Shown here piece by piece: positions 35,613 to 44,321 of a stretch of 64,000 nucleotides of DNA. The DNA is from Streptomyces sp. NBC_00464 (GTDB lineage: Bacteria > Actinomycetota > Actinomycetes > Streptomycetales > Streptomycetaceae), in assembly GCF_036013915.1 (NCBI RefSeq), contig NZ_CP107899.1, positions 7,344,001-7,408,000 on the forward strand, given 5' to 3'. The notes under the pieces are model-generated. The model worked only from the letters and a program-made list of their open reading frames with translations. It was not told where the DNA came from and ran no database searches. A program made the position numbers and the translations under genes. Numbering within the stretch: the stretch's first letter is position 1; every line of letters begins with the position of its first letter.

Positions 35613-36389
35613 GTGGACCAACTGCATGCGACCTGCCGCAGGCGCTTCGAGGGACGTTGCGTCCTGGTGACCGGCGGTGCTTCCGGCATCGGTGCGGCGA
35701 CGGCCCAGCGGCTCGCTCTCGAGGGCGCCGGTGTCCTGCTCGCCGACATCGATGCGCACGCCGGTCAGCAGGTTGCCGAAGGTATCCGCGATATCGGCGG
35801 CCGTGCGCTCTTCCAGCATTGCGACGTGTCCGAGGAATCCTCGTGGCAGACGGCGGTCCACGCAGCTCGCGAGGCGTTCGGCCCGGTCCACTCGTTGGTG
35901 AGCAACGCTTACACCGTGCGGATCGGGGCGGCCGATGTGATCGATGCGGCGGAATGGAACCGCCAGCTCGGGGTCTCGCTCACCGGTTCCTATCTGGGTT
36001 TCCGAGCTTGTCTCGACGACCTGCGTGCCACTGGCGGCAGCGCTGTCCTCGTCTCATCGGTTCACGCTCTCGTAGGGCTGCCCGGGCGCCCCGCCTATGC
36101 CGCCGCCAAGGCCGGTCTGACCGGTCTGGCCCGGCAGCTCGCCGTGGAGTACGGAGGGCAGGTCCGCGTCAACACCGTCCTGCCGGGGCCGGTGCTCACC
36201 CGGGCGTGGGAGGACATCGCCGAGGCCGATCGGCGGGCCGCGGCCGAAGAGACCGCCGCGAAGAGGATCGGCCGACCGGAAGAGATCGCGTCGACGATCG
36301 GCTTTCTCCTCAGCGACGACGCGTCTTTCATGACCGGTGCGTCGCTCGTGGTGGACGGCGGCTGGAGCGTCATGAAGAACTCATCTTGA
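35613..36389 (+). CDS. SDR dehydrogenase, probable galactose 1-dehydrogenase
   Basis: 258 residues from GTG 35613. NAD-binding TGGASGIG at residues 20-27; catalytic Ser149, Tyr162 and Lys166 (VLVSSV, then YAAAK). The usual NNAG motif is SNAY. It ends with the family signature SFMTGASLVVDGGW. It is first in an operon with dgoD, a KDPGal-type aldolase, a PfkB kinase and an SMP-30 lactonase, so oxidation of galactose to galactonolactone is the best guess. Other SDR substrates such as L-rhamnose or L-fucose cannot be excluded. Confidence 0.85.
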   Translation: MDQLHATCRRRFEGRCVLVTGGASGIGAATAQRLALEGAGVLLADIDAHAGQQVAEGIRDIGGRALFQHCDVSEESSWQTAVHAAREAFGPVHSLVSNAYTVRIGAADVIDAAEWNRQLGVSLTGSYLGFRACLDDLRATGGSAVLVSSVHALVGLPGRPAYAAAKAGLTGLARQLAVEYGGQVRVNTVLPGPVLTRAWEDIAEADRRAAAEETAAKRIGRPEEIASTIGFLLSDDASFMTGASLVVDGGWSVMKNSS

Positions 36390-36479
36390 ACGGCTGTCTT
36401 CCGGAGCTCTTCTCGTGTTCCTGAACGTCCGGCCTCATCCGACGCCGCGCTGTCTGCGGCCATCTCCTGGAGCACCTTC

Positions 36480-37625
36480 TTGAAGATCGCACGCGTCGAG
36501 ACCTTCGCTGTACCACCTCGCTGGCTCTTCTGCCGTGTGGAGACCGACGAAGGTGTCGTCGGCTGGGGCGAACCGGTCGTCGAGGGACGAGCGGCGACGG
36601 TGCGCACCGCAGTCCACGAGCTCGCCGAACTCCTCATCGGCAGGGACCCACTGCGCATCGAGGACCACTGGCAAGTCATGACGAAAGGCTCCTTCTACCG
36701 AGGAGGCCCAGTACTCGCGAGTGCCGTCGCCGGACTCGACCAGGCGTTGTGGGACATCGCCGGCAAGACGCTGGGTGTCCCCGTCCACGTGCTCCTGGGT
36801 GGACCGGTGCGAGAGCGGGTGCGGGCCTACAGCTGGGTGGGGGGCGACGAACCGGCGGAGGTCGCCGACGCCGTCCAGGAACAGGTGGAGGCCGGGTTCA
36901 CGGCGGTGAAGATGAACGCCTCCGGCAGGATGAACCGGATCGCCAGTACCCGTGACATTGATGCCGTCGTCCAGCGGGCCGCGACGGCACGTGAAGTCCT
37001 CGGCCCGGACCGCGACTTCGCCATGGACTTCCACGGCCGGTTCAACGTGGCCAACTCCCGCCGGGTCCTGCCGTATCTCGCGCCGCTCAACCCGCTGTTC
37101 GTGGAGGAGCCTCTGCTGCCCGAGTACACCCATCGACTGCAGGATGTCGTGGCCGCGTCGCCGGTTCCCGTGGCCACGGGTGAGCGGCTCTATTCCCGGA
37201 CCGACGCGCTGCCCGCGCTCCAGGCGGGTATCGCCGTTCTGCAGCCGGATCTCTCGCACGCCGGCGGCATTTCCGAGGTGCGCCGCATGGCGGCACTGGC
37301 GGAGACCTTCGACGTGCTGGTGGCACCGCACTGCCCACTCGGGCCCCTCTCCCTCGCCGCGAGCCTTCAGATCGCCTTCTCCGTACCGAACTTCCTCATC
37401 CAGGAACAGAGCATCGGCATCCACTACAACGCAGGAGCCGAGGTGCTCGACTACGTGGTCGATCGCGAGGTGTTCCGCTTCGACGAAGGACATCTGAACC
37501 GGCCCACCGGCCCGGGACTGGGGGTCGAGGTCGATGAGAAGGCCGTACGGGCGGCCGATGGGAACGCACCGGACTGGCGCGGTCCGATCTGGCGGCATCC
37601 GGACGGCTCCTTCGCGGAGTGGTGA
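36480..37625 (+). CDS. dgoD: D-galactonate dehydratase
   Basis: 381 residues from TTG 36480 (TGGAG 7 bases upstream). The sequence follows E. coli DgoD nearly throughout, e.g. ETDEGVVGWGEPVVEGRA, ILQPDLSHAGG-like VLQPDLSHAGGISE, and the ending WRHPDGSFAEW. Metal ligands Asp183, Glu209 and Glu235 and the catalytic His185 (MDFHGR) and His284 (APHCPLGP) are in place. It removes water from D-galactonate to give 2-keto-3-deoxygalactonate. This is the most secure functional assignment in the operon and identifies the pathway. Confidence 0.95.
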   Translation: MKIARVETFAVPPRWLFCRVETDEGVVGWGEPVVEGRAATVRTAVHELAELLIGRDPLRIEDHWQVMTKGSFYRGGPVLASAVAGLDQALWDIAGKTLGVPVHVLLGGPVRERVRAYSWVGGDEPAEVADAVQEQVEAGFTAVKMNASGRMNRIASTRDIDAVVQRAATAREVLGPDRDFAMDFHGRFNVANSRRVLPYLAPLNPLFVEEPLLPEYTHRLQDVVAASPVPVATGERLYSRTDALPALQAGIAVLQPDLSHAGGISEVRRMAALAETFDVLVAPHCPLGPLSLAASLQIAFSVPNFLIQEQSIGIHYNAGAEVLDYVVDREVFRFDEGHLNRPTGPGLGVEVDEKAVRAADGNAPDWRGPIWRHPDGSFAEW

Positions 37626-37712
37626 TCGGCCGCGCGCTGTCCTGACCACCGCACCGGCACCCGTACCGGCCACACACGTAACGTCACCATCTCACCGGAG
37701 CAGCGAACACAC

Positions 37713-38354
37713 ATGGAAACAGACGATTTCACCACCCGGCTGCGCCGCGACCGACTCGTCGCGATCGTGCGGGGTCGCGATGCCGAAGCCTCGCTGCGCA
37801 CGGTGCTGACCCTCGCGGAGGAGGGCATCCGGCTCATCGAGGTGTCCCTGAACACGGCCGACGCCCTCACTGTCATCTCCCGATCGGTGAACGCTGTAGA
37901 CCCCTCCATCGCGATCGGGGTGGGGACCGTCGTATCCGCCGACGACGCCCGGCGTGCGCAGGAGGCAGGTGCGACCTGGATCGTCACTCCTGCGCTCGGC
38001 GGCGGGTTCGCGGAAGCCGTTGCCCGGCACGTGCCCGTGCTGGCTGGCGCGCTGACCCCGTCCGAGGCGGTCGCGGCGAGCGCCGGAGGCGCGAGCGCCG
38101 TCAAGCTATTCCCCGCCTCGCTGGGCGGTCCCGCATACCTTCGCGCCCTGAGTGACCCCTTCCCGGACCTGCCGTTCGTACCGGTCGGGGGCGTTGACGC
38201 CCGGGCAGCCGCGGAGTACTTCGAGGCAGGGGCTGTCGCCGTGGGAGTGGGAAGCCCGCTGGCCGGGGACGCCCCGCACGGCGGCGACCTTGCCGCCCTG
38301 CGACAGCGGGCGAGGGACTTCCTGAGCGTCTGCCGTACGGAGGCGGGCACGTGA
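37713..38354 (+). CDS. 2-keto-3-deoxy-6-phosphogalactonate/gluconate aldolase
   Basis: 213 residues, TIM barrel of the KDPG aldolase family. The Schiff-base Lys131 is in SAVKLFPAS, and the likely proton-shuttling Glu43 in LIEVSLNT. It would split the phosphorylated keto-deoxy acid into pyruvate and glyceraldehyde 3-phosphate. The gene overlaps the kinase gene by 4 bases (GTGA). Confidence 0.93.
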   Translation: METDDFTTRLRRDRLVAIVRGRDAEASLRTVLTLAEEGIRLIEVSLNTADALTVISRSVNAVDPSIAIGVGTVVSADDARRAQEAGATWIVTPALGGGFAEAVARHVPVLAGALTPSEAVAASAGGASAVKLFPASLGGPAYLRALSDPFPDLPFVPVGGVDARAAAEYFEAGAVAVGVGSPLAGDAPHGGDLAALRQRARDFLSVCRTEAGT

Positions 38355-39358
38355 ACTCCCCAGCCGTGGAGGTCCTCACCTTCGGAGAGGCCATGCTCTC
38401 GTTGCAGACCGAGGGCCCGCTGGGCGCGGGCGGTTCGGCGCGTACGACAGTGGCGGGGGCCGAGTTCAATGTCGCGGTGGGTGTGGCGCGGCTGGGCCAC
38501 CGGGTGTCGTGGGCCGGACGCACCGGCAGGGACGAGCCGGGCCGGCTGATCCTTCGCACGTTGCGCGGCGAGGGCGTCGTGACCAGCCACGCCACGACAG
38601 ACCCGCAGGCACCGACCGGTGCCATGCTCCGGGAGCGACGCGTCGCCGACCTGGCCCGTGTGCACTACTGGCGGTCACGATCCGCTGCTTCGCGCCAGCG
38701 GCCCGAGGACCTGGTCCCCGCCCTGGAAGCGGGGGCCCGCATCCTGCACCTGACCGGCATCACGTGCGCGCTGGGCGACGGTCCTCTGGCAGCGGTGAGG
38801 GCCGCCGCCGCGTATGCCGCCGAGCACGGCTGGACGGTCACCCTCGACGTCAATCACCGCGCGCGACTGTGGAGCGAGGAGGCCGCCACAACGGCGCTGC
38901 GCCCCCTTCTGCCGTACGTGGATGTCGTGATCGCATCTGACGACGAACTTCCCCTGCTTTCCGCCGCCTCCGGGGAGTCACCCGACGGAGGAGAAGCAGA
39001 CCTGATCGCGGAACTGTTCGGTGCGGGAATCGGAGAAGTCGTCGTCAAACGCGGAGCTGACGGCGCCGACCTGCACCTTCCCGGGGCGGCCCCGGCGCAC
39101 GCAGCCGCCCGCGGGGTGCCGGTAGCCGACACCGTCGGTGCAGGCGACGCCTTCTGCGCCGGGTATCTCTCCGGAATGCTCGACACCCTCGGTCCCGCCG
39201 CCAGGCTCCACCGTGCGACCACCACCGCGGCCTTCGCAGTCGCCTCCAACGGTGACTGGGAAGGGCTGCCCCACCGTGACGAACTGGCCCTGCTGGACGC
39301 GCCCCCCCGGCAGTGCCGTCCGCTGATCCTGCCCGAGCGACGACGCGCTCCGCGGTGA
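38351..39358 (+). CDS. PfkB-family 2-keto-3-deoxy sugar acid kinase
   Basis: 335 residues from GTG 38351. The PfkB signature DTVGAGDAFCAGYLSG is near the C-terminus, with AGAEFNVAVGVARLGH near the start. It should phosphorylate 2-keto-3-deoxygalactonate made by DgoD. E. coli uses an unrelated kinase fold (DgoK) for this step, so this is the alternative PfkB solution. The C-terminal tail (RPLILPERRRAPR) is not conserved. Confidence 0.9.
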   Translation: MNSPAVEVLTFGEAMLSLQTEGPLGAGGSARTTVAGAEFNVAVGVARLGHRVSWAGRTGRDEPGRLILRTLRGEGVVTSHATTDPQAPTGAMLRERRVADLARVHYWRSRSAASRQRPEDLVPALEAGARILHLTGITCALGDGPLAAVRAAAAYAAEHGWTVTLDVNHRARLWSEEAATTALRPLLPYVDVVIASDDELPLLSAASGESPDGGEADLIAELFGAGIGEVVVKRGADGADLHLPGAAPAHAAARGVPVADTVGAGDAFCAGYLSGMLDTLGPAARLHRATTTAAFAVASNGDWEGLPHRDELALLDAPPRQCRPLILPERRRAPR

Positions 39359-39391
39359 CACGGGCCCCGGGGCGGACAGAGAGGTTGTGCC

Positions 39392-40315
39392 ATGACGGCG
39401 TACGACGTGCCCACGGTCGGCACCTTCCGGCCGATGACGAAGGACCGGCTGGAACTCGGCGAGGGACCGCGCCTCCTTGCCGACGGGACGGTGGTGCTGG
39501 TCGACATCCTGGCGGGCCGACTGCTGAGAGCACCGGCCGAAGTCGACTGGCCATTGGAGGAGATGGCCCGGCTCGACGAACCCCTCGGCGCCGTGGCCCC
39601 GCTCGTCGAGGGCACGACAGGAGTAACCGGCCGAATCGGGTGGCTGGCCGCCGCCGGGACGGGATTCGTCGTGCTCGACAGTTCCGGGCAGGTCGTCCGG
39701 CGCATCGGTGGGCCCGAAGGGACCGGCCCCGCCTTTCGTATGAACGATGCGGTATGTGACCGGGCCGGGCGGATGTGGGCAGGCACGATGGCGTACGACG
39801 GCACCCCTGGGTCGGGCGCCCTGCACCTGCTCGACACCGACGGGTCGATGCGGACGGTGCTCGAGGACCTGACCGTCCCGAACGGCCCGGCCTTCAGCCC
39901 CGACGGCTGCACGATGTACCTGGCCGACAGCGCGGTGGGCACCGTCGACGCCTTTACGGTCGACCCCGCCGACGGCACGCTTTCCGACCGCCGCCCGGTG
40001 TTCCGGGTCGACCCGGCGGGAGGCAGCCCGGACGGCATGACCGTGGACACCGAGGGCCGGTTGTGGAGCGCCATCTGGGGCGCCGGGCAGATTCGCTGTT
40101 ACGCCCCCGACGGAACGCTCCTGCTGGCGGTCCCGGTGCCGGCCGTCCAGCCGTCCAGCATCTGCCTGACCGGTGAGCACATTGTTGTGACCACGGCCGC
40201 CATCGGCCTGGAGAAGCCGGAGCCGCTGGACGGCGCAGTACTGATGGCTCGGTGCGACGCCACCGCGCCGGCCGCTTGCCCTGCGTTGTCAGTCTTCGCT
40301 GATCCGGTTCTCTGA
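39392..40315 (+). CDS. SMP-30/gluconolactonase family sugar lactonase
   Basis: 307 residues. Metal-binding positions of the six-bladed SMP-30 propeller are visible: Glu in LELGEGPR, Asn in RMNDAVCD, Asn in VPNGPAFSPDG and Asp in SPDGMTVDTEG. In this operon it should hydrolyse galactonolactone produced by the SDR enzyme. Last gene of the unit, followed by a terminator at 40353. Confidence 0.9.
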   Translation: MTAYDVPTVGTFRPMTKDRLELGEGPRLLADGTVVLVDILAGRLLRAPAEVDWPLEEMARLDEPLGAVAPLVEGTTGVTGRIGWLAAAGTGFVVLDSSGQVVRRIGGPEGTGPAFRMNDAVCDRAGRMWAGTMAYDGTPGSGALHLLDTDGSMRTVLEDLTVPNGPAFSPDGCTMYLADSAVGTVDAFTVDPADGTLSDRRPVFRVDPAGGSPDGMTVDTEGRLWSAIWGAGQIRCYAPDGTLLLAVPVPAVQPSSICLTGEHIVVTTAAIGLEKPEPLDGAVLMARCDATAPAACPALSVFADPVL

Positions 40316-40352
40316 CCGGTCCCGAGACAGGAGCAACACCCGGCAATTGAGT

Positions 40353-40387
40353 GTGGCCGTGCGGCCGTGCCCGGCCCGCACGGCCAC
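40353..40387. terminator. Bidirectional terminator
   Basis: GTGGCCGTGCGG (40353-40364) pairs with CCGCACGGCCAC (40376-40387), 11-base loop, between the convergent lactonase and cellulase-like genes. Confidence 0.85.
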
Positions 40388-40394
40388 GGGCATG

Positions 40395-41672
40395 TCACAC
40401 GACGGGGCGGTCGCGCAGCAGGGCGTTGCAATCCTGCTGGAGGCGGATGTCCTGCCACATGGGGTGCTGCGGGGCGGCGTTGGAGCACACGATGGACCCG
40501 CGTGCTCCGGCCCTGGCGGCCTCGATGACGGCGCGGCGGCAGAACGAGGCGCCGACCGGCCCCTCCTCGAAGGTGCCGTGCAGGGGTGTGTAGCCGATCC
40601 ACCCTTCGCCGAAGACGAAGGGCACACCGGTCTCGGCGGCCCAGTCGGCGGCAGCCGCGATCCAGATGCCGAGCTTCGCCTCCATCGCGGAGCGGTGAAC
40701 GGCGTAGCGGTCGTAGAGCCAGGCGTCGAAGAGGTCCGGGTCGCACCAGTCGTGGAGGTAGACCTCGCGCAGGCCGACGACGGTCGCTTCCAGACGCCAG
40801 CGGTCCTCCTCCGGCGGCGCCCAGTCCTCCAGGGCGGGCGCTCCGGCGCGCAGAAGCTCCCGGGCTGCGCGTTCCTGCGGGAAGGGCCTGGAGAAGTCAC
40901 GCAAGGCGTAGGCGTCGAGGAGTTCGTCGAGGACGCCGTAGACATAGGGGTGGAAGACGGCTACGTCGATGTCGCGGGGGATGCCTCGCATGGAGCCGAC
41001 AGGCACATGGGCGTAGTTGACGGTGACCGGCCGGCCGGGGTGCCGCTTGCGAAATTGGTCCAGGCCGCGTTGCAGACGGGGGCGGAGGGCCACGACGGTG
41101 TCGTCACCGGCGAGCCCTTCGGCCAGGCGGCCCGCCTGGACCTCGTTGTGCAGCTCGGTGAAGGCGATGCGATCGTCCAGGCCGTCGTGGGCGGCCAGGA
41201 AGTCGATGAGGTCGGCCAGTGCGTCGGCGAGTGCTTCCGCACGGCGCTCGGGAGCGATCGCCATGATCGCGTCGAACCAGGAACGGTCTCCCGCGAAGGA
41301 GGGTGACTGCTGGTACTCCCAGCTGGAAAGGATGACGAAGCAGTCGTGCCGCCTGGCCGCCTCGAACAGGGCGAGCAGATGGGCACGGGCGTCGATCTCA
41401 GTGGTCCCGCCCACGTCGTACCAGCGCACCCGCTGCCCGTACTCACCACCGAGGGGGCCGAGCCGGAGCTCGGTGGTGTCGAGGCCGGTACCGAACAGAA
41501 GCAGCGGCATGGCACAGATGCGGACGGTGTTGTAACCGCGCTCTACCGCTTGGGCGAAGGCCCGGTCAAGGTCGGCGAACGGCTCGTCGGGGCCGGTACG
41601 GGTGTACCAGGTGAAGTCCCACAGAGAGATGGTGAGGGTGGCGGGAAGATGGCCGGGCAGCGGGGTGGGCAT
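40395..41672 (-). CDS. Cellulase-like (clan A) glycoside hydrolase, cytoplasmic
   Basis: 425 residues without signal peptide. TIM-barrel pattern with ISLWDFTWYTRTGPDEPF at the start, a candidate acid/base Glu in AFTELHNEVQ and a candidate nucleophile Glu in FVFGEGWIGY. It resembles bacterial cellulase-like proteins of unknown specificity. Its gene starts 75 bases after the end of the binding-protein gene in the same leftward unit under cassette 3, so a galactose- or rhamnose-containing oligosaccharide is the likely substrate. Confidence 0.75.
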   Translation of the reverse strand: MPTPLPGHLPATLTISLWDFTWYTRTGPDEPFADLDRAFAQAVERGYNTVRICAMPLLLFGTGLDTTELRLGPLGGEYGQRVRWYDVGGTTEIDARAHLLALFEAARRHDCFVILSSWEYQQSPSFAGDRSWFDAIMAIAPERRAEALADALADLIDFLAAHDGLDDRIAFTELHNEVQAGRLAEGLAGDDTVVALRPRLQRGLDQFRKRHPGRPVTVNYAHVPVGSMRGIPRDIDVAVFHPYVYGVLDELLDAYALRDFSRPFPQERAARELLRAGAPALEDWAPPEEDRWRLEATVVGLREVYLHDWCDPDLFDAWLYDRYAVHRSAMEAKLGIWIAAAADWAAETGVPFVFGEGWIGYTPLHGTFEEGPVGASFCRRAVIEAARAGARGSIVCSNAAPQHPMWQDIRLQQDCNALLRDRPVV

Positions 41673-41747
41673 GGGTGGAGCGCGCCTTCCATGGTCGGCT
41701 TGCGGGTGAGCGGGGGCGGGGAACAGTGACGGGGGCGGAGGATGTGG

Positions 41748-43076
41748 TCATCGCTTCACCTGCTGCCGATAGGCGTCGAGCCCGGCCTTGATCGCGGCGG
41801 CTGCGGAGGTACGGCCCTTGAGCGCGTCGAGAACGGGACCGCCGAGGACGTCGCTCAGGATCTGCATCCCGGGCGCCTGGTAGAAGAGGGGCAGGTCGGC
41901 AGCGGCTCGACCGTAGACGTCGAACACCTGCTGGCCGTCCAGGAAGGCGTCCTTGACGCCGAGGAGCTCGGGGTCCCGGTACAGCGGCTTCAGAGTCGGC
42001 AGGAAGCCCCCGGACCTGTAGCGCAGGATCTGTCCCTCACGGCTGAGGTAGACGCGCCGCAGCAGCTCCAGGGCCGCATCCGTATGGGGCTTGCCTTTCA
42101 GCACAGTGAAAGCGGTGCCACCCAAGGTAGACGCAAGATGGCCGCCGCCGGCGAAGCGCGGCAGTGTCCGCATCCGCCACCTTCCCTTCTGGTCAGGCAC
42201 GTTGGCCTGCAGGCCGTAGGCGTTGTACCAGTTGGGCATGGCCGTGGCTGCCAGCCGCCCGGACTTGAGCGCTGCGGCGCACGCACTGCCGTACGGGTCC
42301 GGAAGGGCGAGAAGGACACCGGTGCGCACACCGTGGCTCATGAACTCCAGCACCTCGACGGCCTCGGGGGAGTCCAGCACCAGTTCGCCGGTAGCGTCGA
42401 AGAGGCCACCGCCCCGTTGCAGCAGGAGTTGCAGGAATCCGTTGACGATGGATCCGTTGTCGCCGGTCGCGACCATGCCCAGGCTGATGCGGTGGCGGGA
42501 GAACAGCCGCTCGCCGATCGCGGCCAGTTCCTCCCACGTCTCGATGTCCTCGGGGACGCGGTATTTGTCGAAGAGGTCCTGCCGGTAGTAGAGGACGGTG
42601 ATCGAGTTGTCGGAGTCCAGGCCGTAGGGGATGCCATCGACCACGTAGGGGGCGAGCTTGAGAAGGTCGTCGCCCGACGGACGTACGGTTTCCGTCAGGT
42701 CGACGAACAGGTTCTCGGCGATGGAGGAGCCCATCACACGGGGGAACTGGTCAATGACGATGCCTGCGAGGTCGGGGGTGTTTCCGTCGGCGACCGCTTG
42801 GGCGATCATCCGGGTGACCACATCGGAGGGGGCCGAACTGGTGGCCCGAATGCGATAGTCGAAGTGCGAACCGCGCATCAGCGCAGGGTTCTTCACCGCT
42901 GTCTCGAATGTCTTGATGTAGCCGGGGTCATGGGTCCACAGGCTGACGCCCACCCTGCCGGACTCGACCAAGGTGGCGTCGGCGCTACCGCACGCGGCGA
43001 GGGCCGGGGCAGTCAGCAGACTCAGGCCGAGACCGCCGGCGCCGCGTAGCAAGGCTCTGCGGCCGAGGCCGGTCAC
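41748..43076 (-). CDS. Second CUT1 sugar-binding lipoprotein, paralogue of 12216-13544
   Basis: 442 residues from GTG 43076, which aligns with the start of the paralogue and opens GRRALLRGAGGLGLSLL before the LAAC lipobox. A longer frame to 43202 crosses the promoter leader and is not used. The C-terminal half is nearly the same as the paralogue's (DPYGSACAAALKSGRLAATA). No permease gene accompanies it, so it may share the permeases encoded at 13541-15392, one of which is frameshifted, or be a scavenger. The GTG overlaps the stop of the 28-codon leader ORF. Confidence 0.9.
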   Translation of the reverse strand: MTGLGRRALLRGAGGLGLSLLTAPALAACGSADATLVESGRVGVSLWTHDPGYIKTFETAVKNPALMRGSHFDYRIRATSSAPSDVVTRMIAQAVADGNTPDLAGIVIDQFPRVMGSSIAENLFVDLTETVRPSGDDLLKLAPYVVDGIPYGLDSDNSITVLYYRQDLFDKYRVPEDIETWEELAAIGERLFSRHRISLGMVATGDNGSIVNGFLQLLLQRGGGLFDATGELVLDSPEAVEVLEFMSHGVRTGVLLALPDPYGSACAAALKSGRLAATAMPNWYNAYGLQANVPDQKGRWRMRTLPRFAGGGHLASTLGGTAFTVLKGKPHTDAALELLRRVYLSREGQILRYRSGGFLPTLKPLYRDPELLGVKDAFLDGQQVFDVYGRAAADLPLFYQAPGMQILSDVLGGPVLDALKGRTSAAAAIKAGLDAYRQQVKR

Positions 43077-43159
43077 AGCTCCTCGCGCCCTTGCGAGCCG
43101 CGCTTCGGAAGGTGCCCGGAGAACTGTGCGTGTGACTTTCGGACGGGCAACGACAACAT
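43073..43159 (-). CDS. 28-residue leader ORF, stub of a beta-galactosidase gene
   Basis: ATG at 43159 follows GCAGGAG with the same spacing and surrounding bases as the GH35 gene at 9848. The first residues match that enzyme (MLSL-VR ... GHLP-GS), but the ORF ends after 28 codons in TGA 43075-43073, overlapping the GTG of the binding-protein gene. It looks like the 5' end of a duplicated GH35 gene after deletion of its body, now perhaps serving to couple translation of the binding protein. Confidence 0.65.
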   Translation of the reverse strand: MLSLPVRKSHAQFSGHLPKRGSQGREEL

Positions 43160-43200
43160 GACAGGCGGCTCCTGCGTGTGTGGCTCGGTGAAGTGGCTTC

Positions 43201-43249
43201 ATCGTGAGCGCGAGCCCCTACCGTGTCAAGATGTATTCATAATTAATGC
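43201..43249 (-). promoter_or_regulatory. Operator-promoter cassette 3 (same 26-bp element, TTGACA-N17-CACGAT)
   Basis: Bases 43224-43249 match cassette 2 exactly and cassette 1 as its reverse complement. Leftward: dyad, TTGACA (43229-43224), 17 bases, CACGAT (43206-43201). Similarity to cassette 1 continues through the whole leader to the ATG. On the other side, a possible rightward -10 (TAGGAT, 43257-43262) for the GntR gene lies close to the dyad, so the same operator could autoregulate it. Confidence 0.85.
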
Positions 43250-43335
43250 ATGCCGGTAGGATGTGATCACTCTGCATGCGCGGCAGTACCCACACCGCGC
43301 GCACCACGGTGCGCGTATCGAGAGGAGAGCGCGAC

Positions 43336-44073
43336 ATGGCGTCCTACAGTGGACGAGGTGTCCACGGTCAGGTTGTGCACATCCTCGGAGCACGCATCGT
43401 GAGCGGCGGCATCCCGGTGGGAGCGACCCTGGACATTCGCGCCCTGGGCGAGGAACTCGACGTGAGCCTCACCGTCATGCGTGAATCGCTCAAGGTCCTT
43501 GCGAGCAAAGGGCTCATCGACGCACGTCAGAAGCGAGGAACGTTCGTCACCGAGCGCAGCCGCTGGAACCTCCTCGATGCGGACATCATCCGCTGGAGAG
43601 TCGATGGTGGCGGGGGCGAACGACTGATGCGCGACCTCGCGGACGTCCGTTCCATCGTCGAGCCCGCGGCCGCGCACCGCGCCGCCCTGTACCGAACGGA
43701 CGCAGACCTGGCCGCGCTCCGGGACGCCCTGGATGCCATGGGACGGGCCCAGGCTGATTCGACCGCTGCGGCAGAGGCCGACGCAGCCTTTCACCGGGCG
43801 CTGTTGGCTGCCACCGGCAATGAAATGCTGACCCGCATGGACATGTTGCTCGAACCAGGTCTCCGGGAACGTGACCGGCTCGTCCACACCCATGCCGCGG
43901 CCGACGACCCGGTGCCCAGCCATCAGGCAGTGCTGGACGCGGTCCGGGAGCGTGACCCGGCGCGTGCGGAGCTCGCCATGCTCGATCTCCTGGCCAAGGC
44001 AGCGCACGACCTCGATCAGATAGCCGTGAGTTCCGAGGACTCGCTGACGCAAAGGCCTGCCGCGGACCGCTGA
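43336..44073 (+). CDS. GntR regulator of the FadR/FCD type
   Basis: 245 residues from ATG 43336 after GAGGAG. The winged helix has VHGQVVHILGARIVSGGIPV, then DVSLTVMRESLKVLASKGLI. The C-terminal helical FCD sensor shows DLADVRSIVEPAAAHRAA and metal-site-like histidines (AAFHRALLAATGN, PSHQAVLDAV). Regulators of this group often respond to sugar acids, for example galactonate. It is divergent from the second binding-protein operon, with cassette 3 between them, and is the best candidate to bind all three 26-bp cassettes. Confidence 0.92.
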   Translation: MASYSGRGVHGQVVHILGARIVSGGIPVGATLDIRALGEELDVSLTVMRESLKVLASKGLIDARQKRGTFVTERSRWNLLDADIIRWRVDGGGGERLMRDLADVRSIVEPAAAHRAALYRTDADLAALRDALDAMGRAQADSTAAAEADAAFHRALLAATGNEMLTRMDMLLEPGLRERDRLVHTHAAADDPVPSHQAVLDAVRERDPARAELAMLDLLAKAAHDLDQIAVSSEDSLTQRPAADR

Positions 44074-44212
44074 GCCAGGCATTGTCGAAACTCTGATTCG
44101 TGGCGTGGCCGAGGTGTCTCCCGTCACCTGCTGCGGCGTTCCGGGAAGCCTTTTTCGGCGAACTGACCGGCGAAACGCCTTGTTCGTGGCTCTGAGGTGC
44201 GCAGACCCGGGT

Positions 44213-44254
44213 TTCCGGGTGTGATCGCCGGGTTTGGGCCGGTCACACCCGGAA
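44213..44254. terminator. Hairpin between convergent GntR and PL9 genes
   Basis: TTCCGGGTGTGA (44213-44224) pairs with TCACACCCGGAA (44243-44254); the 18-base interior can pair further. The other bases of the gap hold no gene. Confidence 0.75.
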
Positions 44255-44321
44255 CGTTGATCCGTTGTGCCCTGGGAGTCAACAGTGCCTCAGCGCGATG
44301 GGATGGGCAGCTGAGGATGAC

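Noticed and set aside
43077..43202. N-terminal extension of the second binding protein to an ATG at 43202
   Set aside because: It would begin just after the -10 region and reads the leader in the wrong frame; the paralogue aligns from the GTG at 43076.
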